Notes: generated from the letters alone by a model not told the origin. A stretch of 7,034 nucleotides of DNA from Methanosarcinales archaeon (GCA_030638625.1 DAOWEE010000206.1:1-7034), one strand, 5' to 3'; shown: positions 1 through 5,446, counted from the stretch's first letter. A program made the numbers and translations.

Positions 1-99
1 ATGGAATTAATAGACCGTATCACCAATACTATCCTTGAAGCAAAGGAGTTGGAGTGTGTGAAGCCACCCTTGAAGATGTGTTCCATATGTGAGGGATGA
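1..99 (+). CDS. 3' end of an unidentified protein, or a 32-aa small ORF
   Basis: The frame is open from base 1 to a TGA at 97-99 and encodes 32 residues ending in CSICEG, which contains a CxxC pair. The first codon of the window happens to be ATG, so I cannot tell whether this is a complete small protein or the C-terminus of a longer gene to the left. The downstream amidohydrolase begins inside or just after its stop: an ATG at 96-98 overlaps the TGA, and a second ATG lies at 102. That arrangement is typical of translationally coupled genes in one operon and is the main reason to believe the frame is coding. I do not recognise the family. Confidence 0.5.
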   Translation: MELIDRITNTILEAKELECVKPPLKMCSICEG

Positions 100-101
100 T
101 A

Positions 102-845
102 ATGGTTACAACATTAATTGATGCCCATAACCACCTGGGCGGACCCGATAAAGGCGACAGTAAAAGTCAGAGTACAAGTGAAATCCTTGCAAGAATGGAT
201 GGCACAGGCATAGATAAGGCTGTTGTGTTCCCATTCAATGATAAAGACCCGGGAATTTCATTTTCCAGGAGTAATAATCGGGTATATAATGAGGTGGCCG
301 GGCATTCTGACAGGCTGATAGGATTTGGACGCCTTGATCCCAACCAGGGGGAGCAGGCTGTGGTTGAGGCACGCCGCTGCGTGGAAGAACTGGGATTGTC
401 TGGAATTAAACTGCATCCCCATGCCCAAAAGTTTGAAATTGACAGTGTGACCATGTACAGGATTGCAGGATGGTTGGCATCCGCAAGACCTGATATCCCT
501 ATAATTTTCGACAATGGGAAGTTGGCATCACCTAATCAACTTATCGGGGATCTGGCTGAAGCCTTCCCTGATGTTACTTTCATTCTTGCACACATGCGGG
601 GCGGCGACTTCATTGAAGTGACTGCAGCCCATGATAACATCTTCATCCAGACCACGGGGATGCCAAAGAAGGAAGTAGTGCAACAGTGTGTGGATGAACT
701 GGGGGCTGACAGGGTTATGATGGGGTCGGATTCACCATATCATTCCATGGATGATGAGGTAAAGAAAGTGGAAGCGCTACAATTGTCCGACGGTGAAAAG
801 CGGATGGTCTTCAGTGGAACTGCTAAAAAAGTATTGAAGATCTAA
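102..845 (+). CDS. amidohydrolase-2 family (TIM-barrel metal hydrolase-like) protein
   Basis: A predicted cytosolic TIM-barrel protein of the amidohydrolase-2 (ACMSD-like) superfamily, whose members hydrolyse or decarboxylate small carbonyl substrates. Counting from the ATG at 96 (249 aa), the visible motifs are the strand-1 HxH (H11, H13 in DAHNHLGG), KLHPH (K105, H107, H109), AHMRGG (H166) and the strand-8 GSDSPY aspartate (D212). The usual strand-5 metal histidine (PxxxHxG) appears replaced: the segment reads IPIIFDNG. The metal site may therefore be altered. Length is at the short end for the family. I prefer the ATG at 102 (247 aa) because GTGAGGG at 89-95 is then at a proper ribosome-site distance; for the ATG at 96 it would abut the start. 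The gene is coupled to the preceding frame. The substrate cannot be told from sequence. Confidence 0.85.
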   Translation: MVTTLIDAHNHLGGPDKGDSKSQSTSEILARMDGTGIDKAVVFPFNDKDPGISFSRSNNRVYNEVAGHSDRLIGFGRLDPNQGEQAVVEARRCVEELGLSGIKLHPHAQKFEIDSVTMYRIAGWLASARPDIPIIFDNGKLASPNQLIGDLAEAFPDVTFILAHMRGGDFIEVTAAHDNIFIQTTGMPKKEVVQQCVDELGADRVMMGSDSPYHSMDDEVKKVEALQLSDGEKRMVFSGTAKKVLKI

Positions 846-914
846 TTGATTTGTCACCTTATTTTGAATGTTCTTAATACCACCAACATTAATACATTTT
901 ATTATATGTTGATA

Positions 915-928
915 GGAAAGTTTATATA
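915..928 (+). promoter_or_regulatory. BRE/TATA promoter of glnK-amt
   Basis: A purine-rich BRE (GGAAAG, 915-920) runs directly into a textbook archaeal TATA box (TTTATATA, 921-928). Initiation is expected about 25 bp downstream, near 948-952. That leaves a very short leader, with the GGTGAT ribosome site (950-955) close to the GTG start of glnK at 960. The gap after the amidohydrolase stop (846-959) holds nothing else I can support. Confidence 0.7.
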
Positions 929-959
929 TTATGAAGTAGGCTATCGTGTGGTGATTGTA

Positions 960-1307
960 GTGAAGTATGTGATAGCAATAATACGACCCGAACGACTTGA
1001 TGCTGTCAAGCGGGAGCTTCAGGGGGTTGAAGTGAACAGGTTAACAGTGTCATCTGTTTCCGGATATGGTGCACAGAAAGGGCATTTGGAGATATACAGG
1101 GCACTTGAGTTTGAGGTAAACCTCCTTGAAAAGATAAAGCTTGACATCGCTGTGAATGATGAATTCCTAAAGCCAACTATCGAGGCAATTCAGCGGGGAG
1201 CCAAGACAGGAAATAAGGGTGAGATCGGGGATGGTAAGATATTCGTGCTGCCACTTGAAGACGTCATCAGGATCAGTTCAGGTGAAACCGGGTCCGAGGC
1301 CATTTAG
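960..1307 (+). CDS. glnK: P-II nitrogen regulatory protein, GlnK type
   Basis: A small trimeric signal protein that senses 2-oxoglutarate and ATP/ADP and, when paired with an Amt channel, docks on it to block ammonium uptake. I chose the GTG at 960 because GGTGAT (950-955) precedes it and the product then starts MKYVIAIIRP, as P-II proteins do; it gives 115 aa against the usual 112. The T-loop runs from about residue 37 to 55 (GAQKGHLEIYR). The bacterial uridylylation site Tyr51 is Phe51, while Tyr46 is kept, so control by uridylylation at this site is unlikely. The C-terminal end is standard (DVIRISSGETG). The ATP-binding B-loop reads TGNKGEIGDGKIF at 83-95, about three residues longer than the common TGxxGDGKIF. 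The amt start codon lies 13 bp after the stop, so the two genes form an operon. Confidence 0.93.
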   Translation: MKYVIAIIRPERLDAVKRELQGVEVNRLTVSSVSGYGAQKGHLEIYRALEFEVNLLEKIKLDIAVNDEFLKPTIEAIQRGAKTGNKGEIGDGKIFVLPLEDVIRISSGETGSEAI

Positions 1308-1320
1308 GAGTGAAAAGGAT

Positions 1321-2514
1321 ATGGCTATTGTCGCAGCAGATACAGCATGGGTCTTGACATCATCAGCACTTGTATTATTCATGCTTCCCGGACTTGCGCT
1401 ATTCTATGGCGGGATGGTCCGGCGTAAGAATGTCCTTAGCAGCATGATGCATTCCTTTGTTGCTATGGGGGTTATCACTATCGAGTGGGTGATAATTGGT
1501 TATTCGCTTGCATTCGGGACCGGGAATTGGTTCATTGGTGGATTTGAGCATGCATTCCTGCGGGGTATCGACCTTAATTCCACATCAGGTACGATTCCCA
1601 CATACACATTTATTGTGTTCCAGGGGATGTTCGCCATAATAACGCCGGCTCTTATTTCCGGTGCCATTGTCGGGCGTATCAAGTTCAAGTCATACATCGC
1701 ATTCATTGCACTGTGGGGTCTTATCGTCTATGCACCTGTTTGTCACTGGGTATGGGGTGGCGGGTTCCTTACAGGGGAAGCACTTGACTTTGCAGGTGGT
1801 ACGGTTGTTCATATAACATCAGGCATCTCTGCGCTTGCGCTTTTGGTATATCTCGGCAAAAGGAAGGGGTATGGTATCGATGCCATTAAGCCGCATAATG
1901 TTACCCTGACACTACTTGGTGCAGGGCTTTTATGGTTTGGTTGGTTCGGGTTCAATGCAGGGTCGGCCCTTGCTGCTGATGAGATTGCAGGACTTGCATT
2001 TATGTCTACATTCATTGCACCTGCAGCTGCAGGACTGGCGTGGATGGTGGCAGAATGGTATCATACCGGAAAACCTACCGCACTTGGATTTGCAACCGGA
2101 ATTGTTGCAGGGCTTGTTGGAATCACGCCCGGTGCAGGTTTTGTCACTCCGATGGCAGCGATATTGATCGGGCTCATTGCAGGAATTGTATGCTATTGGG
2201 CCGTGATGCTCAAAGGTAAGCTGGGATACGATGATTCACTTGATGTCTTCGGGGTTCACGGTGCTGGCGGGATTACTGGCGCGCTATTAACAGGAGTGTT
2301 TGCAAGCGTTGGGGCTACAGGTCTTCTGTATGGCAATTCACAACAGTTCTTGCTCCAGCTTGAAGGAGTGATTGTTGTGATAATATATGCAAGTGTGTCC
2401 ACTATCCTGATTGGATTTGTGCTTGAGAGGACGATGGGGCTCAAGGTCAGTGAGAGTGAAGAAAATATTGGGCTTGACAAGACATGCCATGGAGAGACTG
2501 CCTATAACATTTGA
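1321..2514 (+). CDS. amt: ammonium transporter (Amt/Rh family)
   Basis: A 397-aa integral membrane ammonium channel with about 11 hydrophobic helices and no obvious cleaved signal peptide. Key pore residues are present at E. coli AmtB-equivalent positions: the Phe gate (F100/F104 in FQGMF; F211), the W145 and S215 recruitment-site residues, D156, and the twin pore histidines H164 (TVVHITSG) and H313 (FGVHGAGG). The signature DFAGGTVVHITSG spans 156-168. The C-terminal tail (MGLKVSESEENIGLD...HGETAY) is the conserved cytoplasmic tail that couples subunits and P-II binding. The start at 1321 is set by AGGAG (1306-1310) overlapping the glnK stop; the longer upstream frame lies inside glnK. It is the partner of the adjacent GlnK and should scavenge ammonium under nitrogen limitation. 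Confidence 0.97.
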   Translation: MAIVAADTAWVLTSSALVLFMLPGLALFYGGMVRRKNVLSSMMHSFVAMGVITIEWVIIGYSLAFGTGNWFIGGFEHAFLRGIDLNSTSGTIPTYTFIVFQGMFAIITPALISGAIVGRIKFKSYIAFIALWGLIVYAPVCHWVWGGGFLTGEALDFAGGTVVHITSGISALALLVYLGKRKGYGIDAIKPHNVTLTLLGAGLLWFGWFGFNAGSALAADEIAGLAFMSTFIAPAAAGLAWMVAEWYHTGKPTALGFATGIVAGLVGITPGAGFVTPMAAILIGLIAGIVCYWAVMLKGKLGYDDSLDVFGVHGAGGITGALLTGVFASVGATGLLYGNSQQFLLQLEGVIVVIIYASVSTILIGFVLERTMGLKVSESEENIGLDKTCHGETAYNI

Positions 2515-2521
2515 ATATATA
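2514..2521 (+). promoter_or_regulatory. possible TATA box for the ferredoxin gene
   Basis: AATATATA begins within the amt stop codon and lies about 28 bp before AGAGGT (2548-2553), the ribosome site of the ferredoxin. It could give the ferredoxin its own short-leader transcript. The whole gap is A/T-rich, so read-through from glnK-amt is equally possible. Confidence 0.35.
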
Positions 2522-2561
2522 GTGTCGATTGATACTAAAATATTATAAGAGGTAATTAATA

Positions 2562-2870
2562 ATGAATAAACCAAAACACCACATATTTGTTTGTTCAAGT
2601 TCGAGAATAAATGGACAGCAGCAGGGAGTTTGCTTGAAGAAGGATTCGGTTCAGGTACTGGCCAACTTCATGGAAGAGATAGAGGACAGGGAATTGGAGG
2701 ATGAAGTTATGTTATCAAATACCGGATGCTTTGCAAATTGTGAAGAAGGGCCAATAGTCCTTGTTTACCCTGAGGGGGTCTGGTATGGCAAGGTCACTTC
2801 TGGTGATGTGGAAGAAATAATGGATTCGCACATAGAGAACGGCGAGGTTGTGGAACGATTGAAAATATGA
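2562..2870 (+). CDS. thioredoxin-fold [2Fe-2S] ferredoxin, C. pasteurianum type
   Basis: A 102-aa soluble electron carrier of the thioredoxin-like [2Fe-2S] ferredoxin family. The four cluster ligands are in the family positions: C11, C24, C56 and C60 (NTGCFANCEEGP). The N-terminus (NKPKHHIFVCSSSRINGQQQ) and the stretch YPEGVWYGKVT recall, from memory, the Clostridium pasteurianum [2Fe-2S] ferredoxin almost residue for residue. That protein's extra non-ligand Cys14 is Ser14 here. Established knowledge: the clostridial protein and its Azotobacter relative are associated with nitrogenase, the former by interaction with the MoFe protein. The position right behind glnK-amt supports a nitrogen-linked role, but no nif gene is in view. 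The start is fixed by AGAGGT at 2548-2553. The last bases overlap the ATG of the next short frame (ATGA at 2867-2870). Confidence 0.92.
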   Translation: MNKPKHHIFVCSSSRINGQQQGVCLKKDSVQVLANFMEEIEDRELEDEVMLSNTGCFANCEEGPIVLVYPEGVWYGKVTSGDVEEIMDSHIENGEVVERLKI

Positions 2871-2983
2871 TTTCAGGATGGTGTCTTCCTGATATCGACA
2901 ATTTGAATAGGATAAGTCCCAAAGCGCTTTCTGATACTCTGAAAAAGCTGACGAATAGGAGGGGGGTGGCGAAGTGCATGTAA
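2867..2983 (+). pseudogene. HxlR-like winged-helix fragment (38-aa frame)
   Basis: A short frame starts at an ATG overlapping the ferredoxin stop and ends at TAA 2981-2983. Residues 15-29 read RISPKALSDTLKKLT, which matches the recognition-helix region of HxlR/MarR-like regulators; the intact HxlR protein in this window has EISSKTLSDRLKELE at the same place. The helices before it and the wing after it are missing, so I read it as a decayed or truncated regulator gene. It may be translated as a tiny coupled peptide, but nothing shows that. The HxlR reading rests on about 15 residues. Confidence 0.45.
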
Positions 2984-3007
2984 GGTGTTTTGATGGAATG
3001 TGGAGAA

Positions 3008-3050
3008 CTCACCACAGAGGAGCAGAGGGCGCAGAGAAGGGATGGGAGCA
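3008..3050 (+). repeat. possible decayed repeat copy or CAGAGG-type iteration (R1')
   Basis: The segment opens with CTCACCACA, identical to the core of R5, and continues with a purine run built from loosely repeated CAGAGG-like units (CAGAGGAG, CAGAGGGCG, CAGAGAAGG), ending in GGGATGGGAGC, which resembles R5 after its hairpin. It may be a degenerate copy of the dispersed family lying next to R1, or an unrelated low-complexity iteration. Confidence 0.35.
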
Positions 3051-3067
3051 GAGATTGAGTAATAATT

Positions 3068-3116
3068 AGCAGCCCTCCACACCACAGGGGCAAGCAGAGC
3101 AGATTGGGAAGGGGCA
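3068..3116 (+). repeat. dispersed GC-rich repeat, core-only copy R1
   Basis: A 49-bp copy of the core of the family seen in full at R4 and R5: CCACACCACAGGGGCAAGC, then AGAGCAGAT, a G-rich run and GGGGCA. It has a weak version of the family's core hairpin (GCCCT 3072-3076 against AGGGGC 3086-3091). The left arm and the far right arm are absent. It is the shortest member and lies in the same orientation as the rest. Confidence 0.65.
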
Positions 3117-3259
3117 TTTATAGCTTTTTATGAACAATTTGCACCGGCATTGCCGTAAATCTGAACCAGTTGTACAATGACAGCAACCGGGCCATCAGGA
3201 ATACCTGATTAAACTGGACACGAGTCTCTTTTTAAAATATTTAATTATTTCAAGGCACC
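3117..3259. other. non-coding gap with a small hairpin
   Basis: Between R1 and the DUF1059 promoter I see no convincing gene. The one clear element is a perfect 6-bp inverted repeat with a 4-base loop, ATCAGG-AATA-CCTGAT (3194-3209). A near-palindrome CGGCATTGCCG lies close to 3145. Base composition falls from G-rich to A/T-rich towards 3230-3260. Confidence 0.5.
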
Positions 3260-3267
3260 TTTAAATA
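3260..3267 (+). promoter_or_regulatory. TATA box of the DUF1059 gene
   Basis: TTTAAATA lies about 25 bp before the expected initiation point near 3288-3291. This would give a short leader that begins just before GGGAGGT (3292-3298). A second A/T-rich stretch at 3228-3248 could also serve. Confidence 0.5.
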
Positions 3268-3305
3268 AAAAGAATATCATATTGTCAAAACGGGAGGTTA
3301 GTAAT

Positions 3306-3491
3306 TTGACATATAATTTAGCTTGTAAAGATACTGGAATAGACTGCCCTTTTGTTGCTCAAGGGAAGACCATGGATGAAATGATGGAAGTTGCTGTAAA
3401 GCACGCCAAAGAAAAACATGGTTATACTGATGAACAATTAAACGATCCTAAAATGCAAAAAGAGATTAAAGCGGCAGTCAAGGAAGAATAA
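3306..3491 (+). CDS. DUF1059-family small protein
   Basis: A 61-aa soluble protein of the DUF1059 family, whose function is not established. The family pattern is clear: C7 and C14 (LACKDTGIDCPF), then a helical half with H33 and H38 (VKHAKEKHG) and a Glu/Lys-rich tail. The Cys and His residues could bind a metal, which is inference. I start it at TTG 3306, because the strong ribosome site GGGAGGT (3292-3298) is seven bases upstream and the product then begins MTYNLACKD as family members do. The longer frame from TTG 3282 would place that site inside the gene. A strong hairpin follows at 3509-3547. The gene is A/T-rich, unlike the flanking repeats. Confidence 0.85.
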   Translation: MTYNLACKDTGIDCPFVAQGKTMDEMMEVAVKHAKEKHGYTDEQLNDPKMQKEIKAAVKEE

Positions 3492-3508
3492 CATCAAATA
3501 TAATAAAA

Positions 3509-3547
3509 TGGGATGGCTTACCTATGACAGGTAAGTCAATAATCCCA
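3509..3547. other. strong two-part inverted repeat after DUF1059
   Basis: A nested palindrome 18 bp after the DUF1059 stop. The inner stem is CTTACCT (3517-3523) and AGGTAAG (3529-3535) around a 5-base loop; the outer stem is TGGGAT (3509-3514) and ATCCCA (3542-3547). Both stems are perfect, separated by an asymmetric internal loop (2 and 6 bases). It could stabilise or end the transcript 3' end, or be an operator. No T-run follows, so it is not a typical archaeal terminator. Confidence 0.6.
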
Positions 3548-3593
3548 CATGAAAAGATGTTGTCCTAAAATTACTGTTGGTACTGCTTCTTTA

Positions 3594-3783
3594 TTATTCC
3601 AATATCACTTCAACAGGTACTTTATTGCTAATGATGTCCAGTACAGTTGATGTCTCCTGAACATAGTCACACAGTTCTTAAATTTATCTCTTGGTGCATC
3701 GATTTTTACCCTGCAGTTCACGCGAATGTTCTCGTAACCTGTATCTGATATGTATATTAATGCAGACGGGGATACTACAATAT
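3594..3783 (-). pseudogene. broken OsmC-family C-terminal fragment
   Basis: On the minus strand, two frames joined by a single-base shift near 3678-3681 read as the last ~60 residues of an OsmC-type peroxidase/redox protein. The first frame gives TGYENIRVNCRVKIDAPRDK; the second gives ELCDYVQETS, VLDIISN and VPVEVILE, then a stop (3594-3596). Restoring one base rejoins them. The rest of the gene, including the catalytic N-terminal half, is missing, and the fragment stops where repeat R2 begins. OsmC proteins reduce organic peroxides, but this copy should be dead. The family call rests on recalled sequence patterns of the C-terminal half. Confidence 0.55.
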
Positions 3784-3784
3784 T

Positions 3785-3880
3785 AAAAGCACCTACCTGC
3801 CCCCCACACTACCAGGGCAAGTGGAGCCGATCAGGACAGCACCCGGGAAGAGTGGAGGCGATATGGGCGGCAGGAGAAGA
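3785..3880 (+). repeat. dispersed GC-rich repeat, left-truncated copy R2
   Basis: About 96 bp matching the right-hand 60% of R4/R5. Landmarks in order are AAAAGCACCT, a core hairpin (ACCTGCCC 3795-3802 against GGGCAAGT 3815-3822, seven of eight pairs), GGAGCCGATC, CACCCGGGAAGAGTGGAGGC, GATATGGGCGGC and AGGAGAAGA. It abuts the broken OsmC fragment on the left and stops 12 bp short of the next gene's stop codon. Confidence 0.75.
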
Positions 3881-3892
3881 TATTATACTTTT

Positions 3893-4003
3893 TCAGATTC
3901 GTTCGTAATCTTCGTTATCGTTCTCTTTTTTTTGGGTTTCTGTAAAATCATGCAATTGCTTTTCATGATTTTTATCTAAGGAAATACATTCCATACACAT
4001 CAT
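3893..4003 (-). CDS. small CxxC protein divergent from the HxlR gene
   Basis: A 36-residue predicted protein starting MMCMECISLDKNH and ending in a charged Lys/Glu/Asp-rich tail. A near-perfect ribosome site, GGAGGTGA (complement of 4005-4012), lies just before two adjacent ATGs (4003 and 4000); the second has the better spacing. The longer frame from 4075 would bury that site and run through the promoter. The CMEC motif could bind a metal or act as a redox pair. I do not recognise a family. It is transcribed divergently from the HxlR gene across a shared palindrome and TATA box, so it may be that regulator's target. Because it is so short, coding is supported mainly by the ribosome site and promoter. 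Confidence 0.55.
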   Translation of the reverse strand: MMCMECISLDKNHEKQLHDFTETQKKENDNEDYERI

Positions 4004-4027
4004 TTCACCTCCTTCATTCTTTACAGT

Positions 4028-4052
4028 TACTTTAGTTAGTAAAGTATTTAAA
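4028..4052. promoter_or_regulatory. shared bidirectional promoter and HxlR operator candidate
   Basis: TACTTTA-GTTAG-TAAAGTA (4028-4046) is a perfect 7-bp inverted repeat; a second symmetry, TTACT-N6-AGTAA, lies inside it at 4027-4042. It overlaps TATTTAAA (4045-4052), which reads as a TATA box both ways: rightward initiation near 4074 for HxlR, leftward near 4022 for the CxxC protein. Both fall just before good ribosome sites. HxlR/YodB-type regulators are known to bind TACT...AGTA-like palindromes, so a repressor here could shut both genes. Binding is inferred. Confidence 0.6.
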
Positions 4053-4099
4053 CTGTCAAGTTTCAAGTTAAACAATTACTGTTAAAAAAGGAAGTTACT

Positions 4100-4450
4100 A
4101 TGCAAAAGAAAAGCAAAGAATGTGCCATAGATAAGGACGATATCTGTTTTTGTTCAATTGAGGGTATCATGGGTATCCTCAGTAAAAAATGGGCTTTATT
4201 GATTATCAGTGCGATTGGGAATAACCAGAAATTACGCTATAACGAAATTGAAAAAAAGCTTGGTGAGATAAGTTCAAAAACATTATCCGATAGATTGAAA
4301 GAACTGGAGAATGCAAGCCTTATCAAAAAAGAATTATTCGCTGAAGTACCTCCTAGAGTGGAGTACTCTCTTACTAAACACGGAATAGAACTGAGAAATG
4401 CAATAATGCCTTTGATGCGATGGGCCTCATTAAGAGACTGTCAGCAATAA
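4100..4450 (+). CDS. HxlR-family winged-helix transcriptional regulator
   Basis: A 116-aa DNA-binding protein of the HxlR/YodB family, usually dimeric. The family pattern is complete from residue 18: CSIEGIMGILSKKWALLII, KLRYNEIEKKL, the recognition helix ISSKTLSDRLKELE, the wing EVPPRVEYSLT and the final helix. C18 is the family's conserved Cys, which senses quinones, aldehydes or oxidants in characterised members. C8 and C16 add an unusual N-terminal Cys cluster (C8, C16, C18), so redox or metal sensing is a fair guess. The start at 4100 has AAGGAAG at 4088-4094. It faces a small CxxC gene across a shared palindrome, suggesting autoregulation. Repeat R3 begins only 5 bp after its stop. Confidence 0.93.
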   Translation: MQKKSKECAIDKDDICFCSIEGIMGILSKKWALLIISAIGNNQKLRYNEIEKKLGEISSKTLSDRLKELENASLIKKELFAEVPPRVEYSLTKHGIELRNAIMPLMRWASLRDCQQ

Positions 4451-4454
4451 TATT

Positions 4455-4540
4455 GTGGCGGGCAAAGCAAATTGGGACGGCCACCTGGCCGGAGTGGAGG
4501 CGAGAGAAGGCGGCAGGATAGCTGGGGAAAGAATGGGGGC
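4455..4540 (+). repeat. dispersed GC-rich repeat, diverged copy R3
   Basis: About 86 bp aligning with the right half of the family: GGGCAAAGC, AAATTGGGAC, GGAGTGGAGGCGA, GAAGGCGGCAGG and GGGGAAAGAATGGGG. The core hairpin's left strand is lost, but R3 carries its own palindrome GGCCA-CC-TGGCC (4479-4490). It starts 5 bp after the HxlR stop and ends about 33 bp before the methyltransferase stop on the other strand. The 30-odd bases between contain ACCGCAGATACACACC but no gene. Confidence 0.6.
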
Positions 4541-4572
4541 TGGAATTAATATTAACCGCAGATACACACCTA

Positions 4573-5205
4573 TCACTTAATTTTTTGAAATAATGTATAT
4601 ATGTATGGTCTTGGCTCACCAGAAGGCATATAATGTGTATAATCAAAAAATTCAAGCAGGTTAAAATCCTCTCCCAAGAATTTTGCCAGCATGTTCTGGT
4701 CATAATTTTTTACGTCCAAACCACTACATTTCTTTGCACCCTTAAGCGAAAATGTAGCAATAATAACATAACCATCTTTTTTCACCACTTTCTTTAGAGT
4801 TGATAAATATGCATGCTGTTGTTTTTCATCTAATAAGAAATGTAATACTGCTCTATCATGCCACACAGCAATATCACTTAGACCTTGGATTTGAACAGGC
4901 TGAGTAATATCATCTACTATCCATCTTACTAAAGAGGCTTTTTCTTTACCTAATCGTTCTTTTAATTTGTTCAGAGCTATTTCACTTACGTCGATAGCAA
5001 TGATATTTTTAAATTCCTGGTTAACAAGATAATCAATAAATGTGGATTCACCGGCCCCTACATCTAATACGGATTCATTTTTATTAATGTGGCATTTAGA
5101 TAATAACGATATGGAAGCTTCAGGAATTTCTTCATACCAGGTTAACTCATCCACATCCAGATACGTATAAATTTCATTCCAGTGTTCTTTAATCGAAGTA
5201 TTCAT
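4573..5205 (-). CDS. class I SAM-dependent methyltransferase
   Basis: A 210-aa soluble methyltransferase with the Rossmann-type SAM fold. Motif I is VLDVGAGES (46-55); the acidic residue that holds the SAM ribose is D72 (IAIDVSE); the adenine-site region is IVDDIT (96-101). The segment VWHDRAVLHFL (114-124), then GYVIIATFSLKG and KCSGL (159-163), marks a widespread subgroup often annotated as generic or thiopurine-like methyltransferase; its substrate is unknown. Length is normal and the gene looks intact. No good ribosome site precedes the ATG at 5205; A/T-rich DNA at about 5225-5240 could hold a promoter for a short-leader transcript. It is the only clear full-size minus-strand gene and stands alone between repeats R3 and R4. 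Confidence 0.9.
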   Translation of the reverse strand: MNTSIKEHWNEIYTYLDVDELTWYEEIPEASISLLSKCHINKNESVLDVGAGESTFIDYLVNQEFKNIIAIDVSEIALNKLKERLGKEKASLVRWIVDDITQPVQIQGLSDIAVWHDRAVLHFLLDEKQQHAYLSTLKKVVKKDGYVIIATFSLKGAKKCSGLDVKNYDQNMLAKFLGEDFNLLEFFDYTHYMPSGEPRPYIYTLFQKIK

Positions 5206-5267
5206 AATAGTTCTTAATAATCATTCATACAGCATAAATAACTTATTTCCTTTCATGTAATTATAAT

Positions 5268-5446
5268 AGCCCCCCACCTGCAACCACCCACCCAAGCATC
5301 AATCCCCAATTCGCACCCAAAGCCCGCAGGAATAATCGAAAAGCGCCTGCTGGCCCCCACACCACAAGGGCAGGCAGAGCAAATCTAGAGGGCACCCATA
5401 CAGGAGTGAAGGCGATAATGGGCGGCGGGGAGCTGAAGAAGGGATT
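5268..5446 (+). repeat. dispersed GC-rich repeat, full-length copy R4
   Basis: A 179-bp element running from AGCCCCCCACCTGCAACC to GAAGAAGGGATT. By eye about four in five positions match R5. The left half is C-rich and the right half G-rich on this strand. Two hairpins share one strand: GCAGG (5326-5330) with CCTGC (5346-5350), or GCCTGC (5345-5350) with GCAGGC (5370-5375). Neighbouring DNA is A/T-rich, so composition changes sharply at both ends. It lies between the methyltransferase start and the toxin-antitoxin promoter. No frame across it resembles a protein. Confidence 0.85.

Noticed and set aside
846..959. N-terminal extension of the glnK frame back to an ATG at 846
   Set aside because: It runs through the BRE/TATA promoter and has no P-II homology; the GTG at 960 with GGTGAT gives the normal N-terminus.
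1219..1320. N-terminal extension of the amt frame
   Set aside because: It lies inside glnK in another frame; the ATG at 1321 has AGGAG at the right distance and the normal Amt start.
2338..2598. Minus-strand frames inside amt and at its 3' end
   Set aside because: Shadows of the amt coding sequence; no start signals and no domain.
3117..3230. Short frames with protein-like runs on both strands (for example VNLNQLYND on plus, PDGPVAVIVQLVQIY on minus)
   Set aside because: Each is closed by stops within about 30 codons, has no ribosome site, and matches no family I recognise; possibly a decayed gene, but not supportable.
4004..4075. Longer start of the small CxxC frame (60 aa)
   Set aside because: It would translate through the palindrome and TATA region and bury the strong GGAGGTGA ribosome site.
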